A DNA stretch of 64,000 nt from Candidatus Babeliales bacterium (GTDB lineage: Bacteria > Babelota > Babeliae > Babelales > JACPOV01): contig JBBDJI010000012.1 of NCBI GenBank assembly GCA_040879965.1, forward strand, positions 186,001 to 250,000. The letters are read 5' to 3'. The position numbers were made by a program, and so were the translations under genes. The notes under the pieces were generated by a model. The model saw nothing but the letters and a program-made list of their open reading frames with translations, ran no database searches and was not told the DNA's origin. This document shows positions 1 to 7,690 of this stretch, one piece after another; position 1 is the first letter of the stretch, and each line of letters begins with the position of its first letter.

Positions 1-1654
1 GACGAAATTTTTTATCAACAAGAGCAGTAACGGTATCATCGATTGATATAGTTTTCGGTGCAACAATTTGCACTGCTATAGCATTTTCTATGCGTTGAAG
101 ATTAAGAATTGGTGTTTTTGTAGAATTAATTTGAATCCATCCTTGATCGCTAACTTGGCCTCCTTTTTCAACATAGAAAGGTGATTCTTGCATAATAATC
201 CAACCAGATTCACCTTCATTTAATTTTTTAACGAGTTGGTTATCATAAATAATGCTTAATATTTTTGAGGTGGTCTCAAGTTTTTCATAACCAACAAAAT
301 TAGTTTTTACCGATTCTTCTAGATCGATAGCATCAAAGCGTTCTTTGGTGATTTTGCCACCTGATCGTTCTCTTTGTATTTCCATATGTTTTTCAAAACC
401 TTCTATATCAACAGTAAAGCCATGCTCATGTGCAATAACTTTGGTTAATTCTAAAGGAAAACCAAATGTATCATACAGTTTAAATGCTTGAGCTCCTGAA
501 ATAATTTTTCTATCTTTTGATTCTTCAAAATAACGTTCTAATATATTTTGACCATATATGAGATTCTGTGCAAATTTTTCTACTTCGATGGTCAATAAAT
601 GTTTAATCGCTTTTTCAGCAGGTTTAAGTTCAGGATAAATAGAGTTCATTTCTTGAATTACCGATTGTGCAATTTCGGGAAAAATATTTTTATCAGTTAA
701 CTTCTGCGCAAATAATGCAGCACGTCGAATAATTTTACGTAATACATAACCACGTCCTTCGTTAGATGGTGTAACACCATCGGCAATTAAAAATGTTGAT
801 GAGCGAACGTGATCGGCTAATACATTGAATGCAGCTTGCTGCTCTTTAGTTGCTTTTTGATACCTAATATTGGTTAAATTTTCAATAGTATTAATAATAT
901 TTTCAAATAAATCGATTTCAAATAACGATTTCTTTTCTTGGACTATTAAACATAACCGTTCAAGCCCCATGCCGGTATCAACACCTTTTTGTTTTAAAGG
1001 AACATCAGAACCATCAGCTTGCCGATCATATTGCATGAATACTAAATTCCATACTTCTAAATAACGATCACAATCACATCCTGGCGCACAACTTATTTTT
1101 CCACAACCAAACTCAATGCCACGATCAACATAAATTTCGGTACATGGCCCGCACGGGCCGGTATCACCCATTTGCCAGAAATTATCGGCTTCGCCTAATC
1201 TTGAAATTTGTGCTTTTGGGAGGCCTATTTGTTGTAGCCAAATATCATATGCTTCATCATCTTCTCGAAATACGGTGGCATACATATTTTTTGGATCAAA
1301 TGCCATTTCTTTTGTAAGAAAATCCCAAGCAAATTGAATAGCCTCTTTTTTAAAGTAATCACCAAAGGAAAAGTTTCCCATCATTTCAAAAAAGGTAAGA
1401 TGACGATTAGTAAAGCCAACATTATCAAGATCGCTATGCTTTCCTCCTGCCCGCATGCATTTTTGAATTGAAACTGCTCTGGTATAACTCCTGGTTTCTT
1501 TACCAAGAAAAATATCTTTGAATTGATTCATTCCTGCGTTGGTAAATAATAAAGACGGATCTTGGGCTGGAATTAATGAAGAGCTGGCAACTTTGGTATG
1601 GCCATTCTTGATAAAAAAGTCGAAAAATTTTTTGCGTATTTCAGATGATTTCAT
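1..1654 (-). CDS. alaS: alanyl-tRNA synthetase, N-terminal 551 codons (runs off window)
   Basis: Charges tRNA-Ala with alanine in the cytoplasm. Translating the minus strand from the ATG at 1654 gives MKSSEIRKKFFDFF, then the class II AlaRS core: FTNAGMNQF, the RAGGKHSDLDNVG segment, FFEMMGNFSFGDYF, WNLVFMQYDR and DTGMGLER. Later segments (RSSTFLIADG, NEGRGYVLRKIIRRA) belong to the tRNA-recognition part, and the frame is still open at base 1. The family is usually about 870 residues, so about one-third (the rest of the editing domain, the DHHA1 domain and the C-terminal region) lies outside. AAAGGAAACC sits just upstream of the ATG as ribosome binding site. No neighbour is obviously co-transcribed with it. 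Identification is secure. Confidence 0.96.
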   Translation of the reverse strand, partial: MKSSEIRKKFFDFFIKNGHTKVASSSLIPAQDPSLLFTNAGMNQFKDIFLGKETRSYTRAVSIQKCMRAGGKHSDLDNVGFTNRHLTFFEMMGNFSFGDYFKKEAIQFAWDFLTKEMAFDPKNMYATVFREDDEAYDIWLQQIGLPKAQISRLGEADNFWQMGDTGPCGPCTEIYVDRGIEFGCGKISCAPGCDCDRYLEVWNLVFMQYDRQADGSDVPLKQKGVDTGMGLERLCLIVQEKKSLFEIDLFENIINTIENLTNIRYQKATKEQQAAFNVLADHVRSSTFLIADGVTPSNEGRGYVLRKIIRRAALFAQKLTDKNIFPEIAQSVIQEMNSIYPELKPAEKAIKHLLTIEVEKFAQNLIYGQNILERYFEESKDRKIISGAQAFKLYDTFGFPLELTKVIAHEHGFTVDIEGFEKHMEIQRERSGGKITKERFDAIDLEESVKTNFVGYEKLETTSKILSIIYDNQLVKKLNEGESGWIIMQESPFYVEKGGQVSDQGWIQINSTKTPILNLQRIENAIAVQIVAPKTISIDDTVTALVDKKFR

Positions 1655-1775
1655 TGGTTTCCTTTAGACCCGGCAGCTATTTTTTAAAATAGGTAGTACT
1701 TTAATAATAGTATAAACCAATCTTATACTCTTTTCTACTGAGCCATTTCGCTTTTTTTTTCAAAAAAATTAATTA

Positions 1776-2288
1776 TTAAATCTGAAGTGCTTCAAAATGA
1801 GGTTTTAGTTTTTTATAGAGTTCCTGCAAATCAACTGAAATTTGCTTAGTTTGAGCAAGTAAAGGAAGGAAGTTCGTATCTCCTAACCATCTAGGTAGTA
1901 CATGTTGATGTAAATGAGAAGGGATACCCGCACCACCAGCTTTTCCTAAATTAAGACCGACATTAATTCCTTGAGCTTCGAGCACGTTTTGTAAAATAAT
2001 GATGCTTTCATGAGTAAGTTCAATAAGTTCAGCGCGAGCTTGCTTGCTAATATCTTTAAGGCAATTTTTATGCTCCAAAGATACAATTAAAAGATGTCCT
2101 GCATTATATGGATATAAATTGAGCATAATCGCGTGATGCTTAAACCGTTTAAAAATAAAATGTTTTTCATCATTATTAGTTGCAAGTTGTGTGCAAAAAA
2201 CACAATCTTCTTTAAGGGTATCTTCACTTTTGCCCCGTAAAACTTTATGAACATATTTATTTCTCCACGGTGCATACAGAATTTCCAT
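1776..2288 (-). CDS. HIT-family nucleotide hydrolase/phosphorylase (Fhit/Ap4A-type)
   Basis: The 170-residue product carries the histidine triad as HLHQHVLPRW near residue 130, preceded by GLNLGKAGGAGIPS, which is the nucleotide-binding stretch of Fhit/Ap4A-phosphorylase-like HIT proteins. A CxxC pair (CVFC, near residue 30) fits the zinc site seen in some bacterial HIT proteins. The family cleaves dinucleoside polyphosphates or nucleoside phosphoramidates in the cytoplasm; the exact substrate cannot be read. A longer ORF begins at 2315, but AAAGGA about ten bases before the ATG at 2288 and the family-typical beginning MEILYAPWR favour 2288. It overlaps the 3' end of the upstream membrane-protein gene by about 30 bases, so the two are probably co-transcribed. 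Confidence 0.88.
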   Translation of the reverse strand: MEILYAPWRNKYVHKVLRGKSEDTLKEDCVFCTQLATNNDEKHFIFKRFKHHAIMLNLYPYNAGHLLIVSLEHKNCLKDISKQARAELIELTHESIIILQNVLEAQGINVGLNLGKAGGAGIPSHLHQHVLPRWLGDTNFLPLLAQTKQISVDLQELYKKLKPHFEALQI

Positions 2289-3741
2289 GTGATTTAATTC
2301 CTTTATAATTTTCAAAAATGAGCCAAAGCCAAAATGTTAAAGATAAAATTATGATAAGTGGTTCAGCAGGCATGCGCAGCCGGGCATAACCAAATCCACC
2401 GGTCATAAAAACAAGACCTCCAATCATTAGTCCTGTTTTTATCCATAATAATTGTAGTTTTTTTATTTCTAAAGTTTTTTGTTTTTGCCACGAATAATAT
2501 ATTAAAAAAATTAAGATTCCACCAAAAATGCCAAGCCAAATAAAAATATAAAACAATGCTTCCAGCCAACACAAAAAACGCATTAGCCAATGCATAGGTT
2601 GTTTATATAAACACAGTTGTAATTTTTCAGTTAAAAATTCTTCAAGAGGATCATAAGTATAAGAATTGTTAGCAAATGCTACAAGTTGACTACCATATAA
2701 ATCAAAAGTAGTTTTTGCTGCTTCTTTACACCAATCAATCAAAAAAAACATTGGATATTTTTTTATCCAAGGAAGTGCTATTTGGCCACATATTAGTTCT
2801 TGTGGAACTACTAAATCTGGAGTAATAATTTTGCACAGTTCTTCTTGCTTTGATAATTCTTTGCTGACATTATACGTTAAATATTTAATACATTGATCAA
2901 GTGGTTTATTTGAAATACGCCGTAATATTTTTGGTGCTGAAAATGCAAGTAAGTATGGGCCACTCATTGGGCAAAAAAAACATTTACCCGTAAAATTATA
3001 ATTACGTATGTACCATGGGCTTAAAAAAAGAAAAAACATACTTAAAAACAAGCAAATTTTTAAAACCTTTTTTTGCCAATTATCATTTGCTAAAAGCAAA
3101 ATAAAACTTGCAATAACTGCGATGAAAATACCATTCGGACGCAGCCAAGTATATAACCCTAAACTTAGAGCTGCAAATGTTATCCAAAGCAAACTATTTT
3201 GTTGATTACATTTGAGTTGCCCAATAATGCAAAAACTGGTGTAAAATAAAAGTAAAAATGCAAAGAAAAAAAGTATAGCGAGTGCATCAGTCAATAAATA
3301 ACAACTGGCAAGAATAAAACCGATATGAAAAACAAAAATCCACGCAACAATCCATGAAAGCAATAGTGAACTTGTCAAAAGAAACGCGAGAAAGAATGTT
3401 AAAATTGGAGTAAAAGAACACAAAAAAATTTGAAACCAAATTGTTGTCTTTTGCGCGGATTCCCAAGCATTAAATTGCATATTTTTTATATCATACCAAT
3501 TATAAAACCATGATAAATATACTGGATAACCTGGCGTTCGCCAAAAGATAGGTTTGGCTGTTTGTGGATGATGCATGGCACCTTTTAAAGAAAGCATTAC
3601 AGTGCAAATATGATAATCCATTGAATCTGCTTGGCGATAACGTTCATGGTGTTGTATATAAAAGAAAAAAACAGTAGCACGAATTAAAAAAGCAACAATA
3701 AATAAAATTAATAAGTTTTTCCATGAATATGATGATTGCAC
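2257..3741 (-). CDS. polytopic membrane glycosyltransferase, GT-C/GT39-like
   Basis: The 494-residue protein has about ten hydrophobic segments. An N-terminal membrane helix (residues 8-27) is followed by a loop with an acidic patch (RQADSMDYH) and the motif FWRTPGYPVYLSWFY, resembling the first extracytoplasmic loop of ArnT/PMT-type GT-C enzymes, which use polyprenyl-phosphate sugars as donors. The gene at 12389 has the same plan (LDLDSPGY, then QTVGYPLFLG), supporting the family call. Donor and acceptor are unknown. The start is GTG at 3741 with GGAG six bases upstream; there is no ATG nearby. It probably forms a two-gene unit with the HIT gene. Confidence 0.72.
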   Translation of the reverse strand: MQSSYSWKNLLILFIVAFLIRATVFFFYIQHHERYRQADSMDYHICTVMLSLKGAMHHPQTAKPIFWRTPGYPVYLSWFYNWYDIKNMQFNAWESAQKTTIWFQIFLCSFTPILTFFLAFLLTSSLLLSWIVAWIFVFHIGFILASCYLLTDALAILFFFAFLLLFYTSFCIIGQLKCNQQNSLLWITFAALSLGLYTWLRPNGIFIAVIASFILLLANDNWQKKVLKICLFLSMFFLFLSPWYIRNYNFTGKCFFCPMSGPYLLAFSAPKILRRISNKPLDQCIKYLTYNVSKELSKQEELCKIITPDLVVPQELICGQIALPWIKKYPMFFLIDWCKEAAKTTFDLYGSQLVAFANNSYTYDPLEEFLTEKLQLCLYKQPMHWLMRFLCWLEALFYIFIWLGIFGGILIFLIYYSWQKQKTLEIKKLQLLWIKTGLMIGGLVFMTGGFGYARLRMPAEPLIIILSLTFWLWLIFENYKGIKSHGNSVCTVEK

Positions 3742-4201
3742 GGCGGCTCCTTTTTTTTGTGCAAATTCAAGATAATCATAGCAATGAAAAATTTTAATGG
3801 AAGCTATATCGAAGATACTAACTACTCAGTAATCTATATTTTATGAAAAAGTCTTATTTGTTTAAGACTAATAAGAAAATTAATTCTTGCAAAATATTGA
3901 TCATTGTTAAAAATTATCTTTTATTTTTTAAATTGTTTTTAAAAGAAAAAGCAATTTGCATGAAAACAAAAAACATACTTTTTATTGCTTAACTCAATGT
4001 TTAAATTGCAAAGCGAAATTGTTAAATTGTTCAAAATGCCGTCTAGATCATATTTAACATAAAGTTTTTGTTTACATTTTGTTTTTTTACCGTACATTTA
4101 GCATGTAATCTTAGGGGTGTAGATTTGAAGCCAAGGAATAGGCCTATTCTTTTGATTTAAGTTTTAAATATTTATTATTTTTATAGTAAAATAAGGGTCA
4201 A
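3742..4201. other. gene-free divergent intergenic region
   Basis: No credible coding frame is seen in these 460 AT-rich bases between two divergent genes. It holds a 7-bp inverted repeat (arms 3850-3856 and 3863-3869), a perfect 14-bp palindrome GAATAGGCCTATTC at 4136-4149, and a promoter-like pair for the rightward gene at 4071-4098. What the palindrome does is unknown; its position inside the predicted leader would allow an operator or a short hairpin. Confidence 0.5.
4071..4098 (+). promoter_or_regulatory. candidate sigma-70 promoter for the 4202 gene
   Basis: TTTACA (4071-4076), 16-base spacer, TACATT (4093-4098). The -35 matches consensus in five of six positions and the -10 in four of six. 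The spacer equals that of the best promoters in the window (deaD and the 36280 gene). It would give a leader of roughly 95 bases containing the GAATAGGCCTATTC palindrome. Confidence 0.4.
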
Positions 4202-5134
4202 ATGAAAATCAAATATAGCTTTGTATTGTTAACTTTCTTTTCCATAAATGCTATGGAAATCGTACAATCTTCAAATAGTTTTGTTAATTTTCCAGTATTT
4301 GCGCCTACCAGGTTAGGAGAAGTTAAGCTCTTGCATGATGGCAAAGATTTTTTTGTGTATAAAGAAGATATGATTAAGCGCATACAGCCTGGAAGAATTG
4401 ATAAAGTATTAAGAAGGGCTTGTCCTGAAAGCTTGCTTGCATTAGAAGATAAGTTATGTCTTTCATTGAATGAATCTGAAGAAGGTGAATATTCACTTGA
4501 TGGCTATATAAAAGTTAATGGCGGTGGAATTCCATTTGCTTGTTTATTTGCAGCTGTTCCTCAATTAGTAGGAAAAGTTTTGCCGGCAATTGCTGCTTCA
4601 AAAATGATAGGTAAACTTATTAGTAAATTTTCTTCTGAAAAGAAACATGGTGCAAGTAGCTCATTGGGTATGTTGAGAGATGCCATTAGTTCTGCAGGAG
4701 TTACGAATGAATTTTTATCTAAAGCACGTACACAAGCAGAATTAATTCGTGAAAACTTTAGTAGTGCAATGGATTTTATACCGGGTGGGCCTGCAGCAAA
4801 GGAAGTAGTTTCATCAACAGCAAGCAATGTTAGTAAAAGGCTTGTTCCATATATTCCATTTATTACTATAAATGGTCAACCAATAGCTGAAGGAACGAGA
4901 ACTGCACTAACTGCGGCACATCTTACACAGACAGCAGCTTTAAATGCAGTGGGAAGTGCAGTAGTTGATCAAGTTGGCGCTCAAAATATAGTAGCATTTA
5001 CTGCTAATACGGCAACTGCTACTAATAATATTTCATGGGCGGCTTATTCTAAATTTATAGATAAACTTTCTGAGGCAGGATGGAATTTAGGCATGAGAAT
5101 ACATATTCCTCTTCCTGGGTTATGGTGGTTATAA
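4202..5134 (+). CDS. secreted protein of unknown function, possible effector/bacteriocin-like
   Basis: I do not recognise a family. The 310-residue product starts with a signal peptide (MKIKYSFVLLTFFSINA). Residues about 40-100 contain DGKDFFVYKEDM and a polar stretch ending in EGEYSLDGYIKVNGGG, followed by a hydrophobic segment (FACLFAAVPQLVGKVLPAIAA). The second half is Ala/Thr-rich and weakly hydrophobic (AALNAVGSAVVDQVGAQ) and the C-terminus is IPLPGLWWL. A short fragment at 6803-7030 matches the segment around GGG, so the protein belongs to a locally duplicated family. Immediately downstream is a run of tiny membrane proteins. A toxin with an immunity array is an inference from layout, not from homology. 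AAGGG lies only three bases before the ATG, so the translation signal is poor. Confidence 0.65.
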   Translation: MKIKYSFVLLTFFSINAMEIVQSSNSFVNFPVFAPTRLGEVKLLHDGKDFFVYKEDMIKRIQPGRIDKVLRRACPESLLALEDKLCLSLNESEEGEYSLDGYIKVNGGGIPFACLFAAVPQLVGKVLPAIAASKMIGKLISKFSSEKKHGASSSLGMLRDAISSAGVTNEFLSKARTQAELIRENFSSAMDFIPGGPAAKEVVSSTASNVSKRLVPYIPFITINGQPIAEGTRTALTAAHLTQTAALNAVGSAVVDQVGAQNIVAFTANTATATNNISWAAYSKFIDKLSEAGWNLGMRIHIPLPGLWWL

Positions 5135-5140
5135 TAAAAT

Positions 5141-5356
5141 ATGAATTTTAAACACGATACTTGTGCAGAATATTTTATTTGGTGGCTTAAAACGTTTATT
5201 ATAGTATGGCTTTGTAATTTTTTTATGCATATTTATACCTATAATGAATCAATAATAATTAATCTAAATACAATTAAATGGGATTTATTTTTCTTGATAT
5301 TTGGGGGTATTTTTATAGCAATAACATTTAAGTGTATTGATTATTTAAATTCCTAA
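5141..5356 (+). CDS. small two-helix membrane protein (array member 1)
   Basis: The 71-residue protein has two predicted membrane helices (about residues 13-31 and 47-63) separated by a loop of some 16 residues, with a charged N-terminus. It starts six bases after the secreted-protein gene stops, so translational coupling is likely; no clear Shine-Dalgarno is visible. The plan of basic start, helix, 15-20-residue loop and helix recurs in the next genes up to 7305. The family is unrecognised. Because it directly follows a secreted protein, an immunity-type or membrane-partner role is possible but unproven. Confidence 0.55.
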   Translation: MNFKHDTCAEYFIWWLKTFIIVWLCNFFMHIYTYNESIIINLNTIKWDLFFLIFGGIFIAITFKCIDYLNS

Positions 5357-5393
5357 GTAATTGTATATTGATTATAGAACTTTTTTTGCATGT

Positions 5394-5425
5394 CCTTACG
5401 TAGTGATTTACATTGCTACGTAAGG
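5394..5425. repeat. perfect 10-bp hairpin in the mini-gene array
   Basis: CCTTACGTAG (5394-5403) and CTACGTAAGG (5416-5425) form a perfect inverted repeat around a 12-base loop, between array members 1 and 2. Neither strand has a T-run after it, so it is not a standard intrinsic terminator. It may be an RNA processing hairpin or a protein-binding site. Confidence 0.6.
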
Positions 5426-5441
5426 CCTAATAAAGGACAAA

Positions 5442-5642
5442 ATGATTCCTGAATTAAAAGTTGAAATTGCTACTGCCTTATTACTTTATTTTTTCATTTC
5501 CAGCTTATATTTTTTATTTAGTGCATGTTTAAATCCTATAATTATTACTTATCAACATGTAATAATATATTTATTTTCATTTTTTATGATGGGTTTTATA
5601 GCTTATTTGAAATGGTTATATGTTTATTTTGAAGAAAAATAA
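5442..5642 (+). CDS. small two-helix membrane protein (array member 2)
   Basis: The 66-residue product (MIPELKVEIATALL) has two hydrophobic helices (about residues 10-30 and 41-60) with a loop of about ten residues between them. AAGGACAAA precedes the ATG, a good ribosome binding site. It ends inside the next small gene (23-base overlap), so members 2 to 5 read as one overlapping operon. No known family is recognised; it is grouped with its neighbours by size, topology and composition rather than by strong sequence identity. Confidence 0.55.
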   Translation: MIPELKVEIATALLLYFFISSLYFLFSACLNPIIITYQHVIIYLFSFFMMGFIAYLKWLYVYFEEK

Positions 5643-5835
5643 TTTTTATAGATTTTTATTTTCAGCAGTACTTATTTCTTTTTTTGGATATTCTCATATA
5701 TGGTTTAATAATTTTTGTGGCTTCAATCTCGAATTACCCCTTACAGATGAATATTTTATTTTATTTTTACTCTTTTTCTTAAATATACAAAAACCATATC
5801 AATTAAATGATAGAGGAAGAATAGTATGCAATTAA
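5620..5835 (+). CDS. small two-helix membrane protein (array member 3)
   Basis: The 71-residue product has a basic N-terminus, a first helix near residues 9-27, a loop containing LELPLTDEYF, and a second helix near 45-56. The DEYFILFLLFF stretch resembles NKYFAIFMLFF at 6494 and NIYFLLFILFF at 7063, the clearest sign that these mini-proteins are related. It overlaps member 2 by 23 bases and member 4 by 10. There is no Shine-Dalgarno before the ATG, and an in-frame TTG lies nine bases further on, so the exact start is uncertain. Confidence 0.5.
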   Translation: MFILKKNNFYRFLFSAVLISFFGYSHIWFNNFCGFNLELPLTDEYFILFLLFFLNIQKPYQLNDRGRIVCN

Positions 5836-6218
5836 GTAATCGTTATCTATCTTTTGTAGTAGTTTTTACTACTGGTACTTTTTTAAAAATGCTTTTTTAT
5901 AAAATGGGTATTAATAAGGAAGCAACAGGGTTTATTTCTATTTCCAACCCTATAATTACTATTCTTTCTCTATCAATAGGTCCTTGCTTACTGTATTGGT
6001 GGCGAGAGAATAAAGAGAGCTTTATGAGTAAAAAGAAAATTAAGAATTTTTTCTCTAAAATATTCAGGATATGGTTAATAGGTTGCACAACTAAATTTGT
6101 ATTAATAGTAGCAAATATATCTGTTTCAGACATAACTTCATTGTATGCACTTTTAATAACAAATTTATTTATGTTTGCGTTTCTGGATTATCAAGATAGG
6201 AAAATTAATCATGCATAA
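5826..6218 (+). CDS. four-helix membrane protein, apparent tandem double unit (array member 4)
   Basis: The 130-residue product reads as two copies of the two-helix plan joined by a basic linker (SKKKIKNFFSKIF, near residues 67-80): helices at about 8-24 and 43-59, then 81-98 and 104-121. AGAGGAAGAA before the ATG is a good ribosome binding site. It overlaps both neighbours (10 and 8 bases). The duplicated architecture suggests fusion of two array members. Function is unknown. Confidence 0.58.
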   Translation: MQLSNRYLSFVVVFTTGTFLKMLFYKMGINKEATGFISISNPIITILSLSIGPCLLYWWRENKESFMSKKKIKNFFSKIFRIWLIGCTTKFVLIVANISVSDITSLYALLITNLFMFAFLDYQDRKINHA

Positions 6219-6477
6219 CAGAATACAAAAAGTCTTAGATAGAGCTATACCAGAAATCAAAGATGCGATTACTTATTCTTCAATAGCAATTGTATGGGCA
6301 TTGTGTCTTTTGAGTATGCGGGCTTATTGTTTTGAAGAACCGGCATTCAGTATATCTCATGAATATACGCTCTTTTATTTAACGTATTTGGCAGTGTTTA
6401 GTGTGTATTGTGTAATACGTGATTTATTTTTTAGTACAGGTACTGTATGTAGCAGAAATAATGTGCCAACATCTTAA
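6211..6477 (+). CDS. small two-helix membrane protein (array member 5)
   Basis: The 88-residue product begins MHNRIQKVLDRAIPEIKD, an amphipathic charged helix, followed by two hydrophobic helices (about 21-37 and 51-70) around a loop with EEPAFSISHEY. An upstream in-frame ATG at 6175 exists, but TAGGAAA correctly spaced before 6211 and the 8-base ATGCATAA overlap with the previous gene favour 6211. It carries a Cys/Thr/Ser-rich tail. The family is unrecognised. Confidence 0.52.
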   Translation: MHNRIQKVLDRAIPEIKDAITYSSIAIVWALCLLSMRAYCFEEPAFSISHEYTLFYLTYLAVFSVYCVIRDLFFSTGTVCSRNNVPTS

Positions 6478-6493
6478 AATAATAAAAATTAAC

Positions 6494-6691
6494 ATGAGAA
6501 ATTTGTTGCAAGTATTCACAGAGCATCTTCAATTAACATTATTGTGTATAATAATACTTGTTGTATGTTATGCCAATGAAGAATTAACTAAATTTAGTTA
6601 TAATTTTGAAAATAAATACTTTGCTATTTTTATGTTATTTTTTTGGTTTGTTATTATGCCAAGTATTATTTGTTATTATCAATTTCTTTAA
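6494..6691 (+). CDS. small two-helix membrane protein (array member 6)
   Basis: The 65-residue product MRNLLQVFTEHLQ has helices at about 13-27 and 42-60. It aligns without large gaps to the 7063 gene: LLQVF against LVQAF, then NKYFAIFMLFFWF against NIYFLLFILFFWF. That makes the two clear paralogues. The frame is open upstream to 6419, but there is no ribosome binding site at any candidate start; 6494 is chosen because it aligns with the paralogue's N-terminus. A hairpin follows at 6733-6764. Confidence 0.52.
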   Translation: MRNLLQVFTEHLQLTLLCIIILVVCYANEELTKFSYNFENKYFAIFMLFFWFVIMPSIICYYQFL

Positions 6692-6732
6692 TATGGCATA
6701 TTTAGTTATTTACTTTAGGTTTTTTATATGAA

Positions 6733-6764
6733 TCATACACTGCGATGGTTGTTGCAGTGTATGA
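6733..6764. repeat. perfect 11-bp hairpin
   Basis: TCATACACTGC (6733-6743) and GCAGTGTATGA (6754-6764) pair perfectly around a 10-base loop, between array member 6 and the truncated secreted-protein copy. There is no T-run on either strand. The size and loop resemble the hairpin at 5394-5425 but the sequence differs, so it is not a shared cassette-end sequence. Confidence 0.6.
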
Positions 6765-6802
6765 AAAAATTGTTCTTAGCTTAAGTATTTGATTCTTAGA
6801 AT

Positions 6803-7030
6803 GGATACATTGATATTAAGCAATTAAGTGATGGCAAATACAAACTTAATTCATATATACGTGGTGTTGGTGGTGGTCCACTTGCTGCAAAAGCAGCAGA
6901 ATATGCTGCATACATAGCGGCAATACCTCATGAACCATTTTTACCTCTACATCATGCTGAAATTATGGCGGGTATAGAAGCAGCGGCTATGACGGCATAC
7001 TCCGCAGCAATGCTGATACCTGGTCCTTAA
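6803..7030 (+). pseudogene. truncated copy of the 4202-type secreted protein
   Basis: The frame is open from the codon at 6803 to TAA at 7028-7030, but a TAG lies two codons upstream and there is no start codon near its beginning. The translation has SDGKYKLNSYIRGVGGGPLA, which lines up with EGEYSLDGYIKVNGGGIPFA of the 4202 protein; the rest is Ala-rich (AAKAAEYAAYIAAIP, MAGIEAAAMTAYSAAM) and ends MLIPGP. The signal peptide and N-terminal third are missing. This is best read as a degraded or orphan module of the same family. It directly precedes another mini membrane gene, repeating the parent arrangement. Confidence 0.6.
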
Positions 7031-7062
7031 GCATAAAAAATAGTATAAATAAGGAATAATAA

Positions 7063-7305
7063 ATGACTCTTGTTCAAGCTTTTTTAAAACAATTAATATT
7101 TGCCTTATGTTTTATATTGTACTTATCATTAACTTGTATTATGCGGGGCGATAACGAGATGACAAGCATATTGCCTGAGGCGGATAGAAATATTTATTTT
7201 TTATTATTTATACTATTTTTTTGGTTTGGCTTAGGAACATTGTGGCGGCAATGGAGTGAACTTCCTTTATTGGGAATATGGAGTTATTTATATAATGCTA
7301 TTTAA
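7063..7305 (+). CDS. small two-helix membrane protein (array member 7)
   Basis: The 80-residue product MTLVQAFLKQLIFALCF has helices near residues 8-25 and 45-58, and a loop with RGDNEMTSILPEADRN. It is the closest paralogue of the 6494 gene. It follows the truncated secreted-protein copy by 32 bases, just as member 1 follows the full-length one. AAGGAATAATAA before the ATG is an acceptable ribosome binding site. Its last bases overlap the start of a NUDIX pseudogene. Confidence 0.58.
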   Translation: MTLVQAFLKQLIFALCFILYLSLTCIMRGDNEMTSILPEADRNIYFLLFILFFWFGLGTLWRQWSELPLLGIWSYLYNAI

Positions 7306-7592
7306 ACTTAGAAGCATTAGAAATAATTTTAGCGGTATCAATAGAAACAATGTAGGAGCTATAGAATTTAAAAAAAATATGATTCATTTTACTGGTTCAT
7401 TTTGGTTGTTTGATAAATTAGGAGAACAAGCGCTACTTACTCATCATGCGAAATTAGATAAATGGTTTCAATTTGGGTGGTCATTGTGGTGGAAATCCAG
7501 ATGTTTTAGCAGTAGCACTGCGTGAAGCATAAGAAGAGTCTTGTATAAAAGGAATAAAAGTAGTATAAAATAGTATTTTTGATATTGATATT
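7295..7592 (+). pseudogene. decayed NUDIX hydrolase
   Basis: From the ATG at 7295 the frame reads MLFKLRSIRNNFSGINRNN, then HFTGSFWLFDKLGEQALLTH and HAKLDKWFQFG. At the GGG at 7475-7477 removing one base continues the protein as GGHCGGNPDVLAVALREA, which is the start of a NUDIX box (usually GGHxDG...LREAxEES). Next come TAA, then EESCIKGIKVV, a second TAA, then NSIFDIDI. Both stop codons sit where CAA (Gln) would be expected. One frameshift, two nonsense codons and loss of conserved residues (D to G, G to C) mark a dead gene. As written, the continuous ORF at this place ends in nonsense (RCFSSSTA). Confidence 0.75.
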
Positions 7593-7616
7593 CCTTATAA
7601 CTATCCAATAAAGATT

Positions 7617-7644
7617 TTGCTTGCTTATTTGTTTATGCTATGTT
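7617..7644 (+). promoter_or_regulatory. candidate promoter of the sugar-nucleotide operon
   Basis: TTGCTT (7617-7622), 16-base spacer, and TATGTT (7639-7644) preceded by TGC, an extended -10. Transcription would start near 7651, about 40 bases before wecB. No other promoter of similar quality is seen before the terminator at 21061, consistent with one long transcript. Confidence 0.45.
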
Positions 7645-7690
7645 TGAGCGATGAATAAAAAGATTATTAAGGAGAGTGTTAAGGTTGTTT

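Noticed and set aside
4136-4149. GAATAGGCCTATTC palindrome as a regulator binding site
   Set aside because: Only one copy seen and no regulator gene nearby; recorded within the intergenic entry but not called as an operator.
4561-4827. 88-codon minus-strand ORF
   Set aside because: Antisense to the secreted protein gene at 4202; no motif and no ribosome binding site.
5394-6764. Hairpins as integron-like cassette recombination sites
   Set aside because: The two stems share size but no sequence, lack attC-like core sites, and there is no integrase gene in the window.
7256-7525. 89-codon ORF read as a small protein
   Set aside because: Its conserved content is a NUDIX hydrolase whose frame shifts at 7475; the C-terminal residues of the ORF are out-of-frame nonsense, so it is listed as a pseudogene from 7295.
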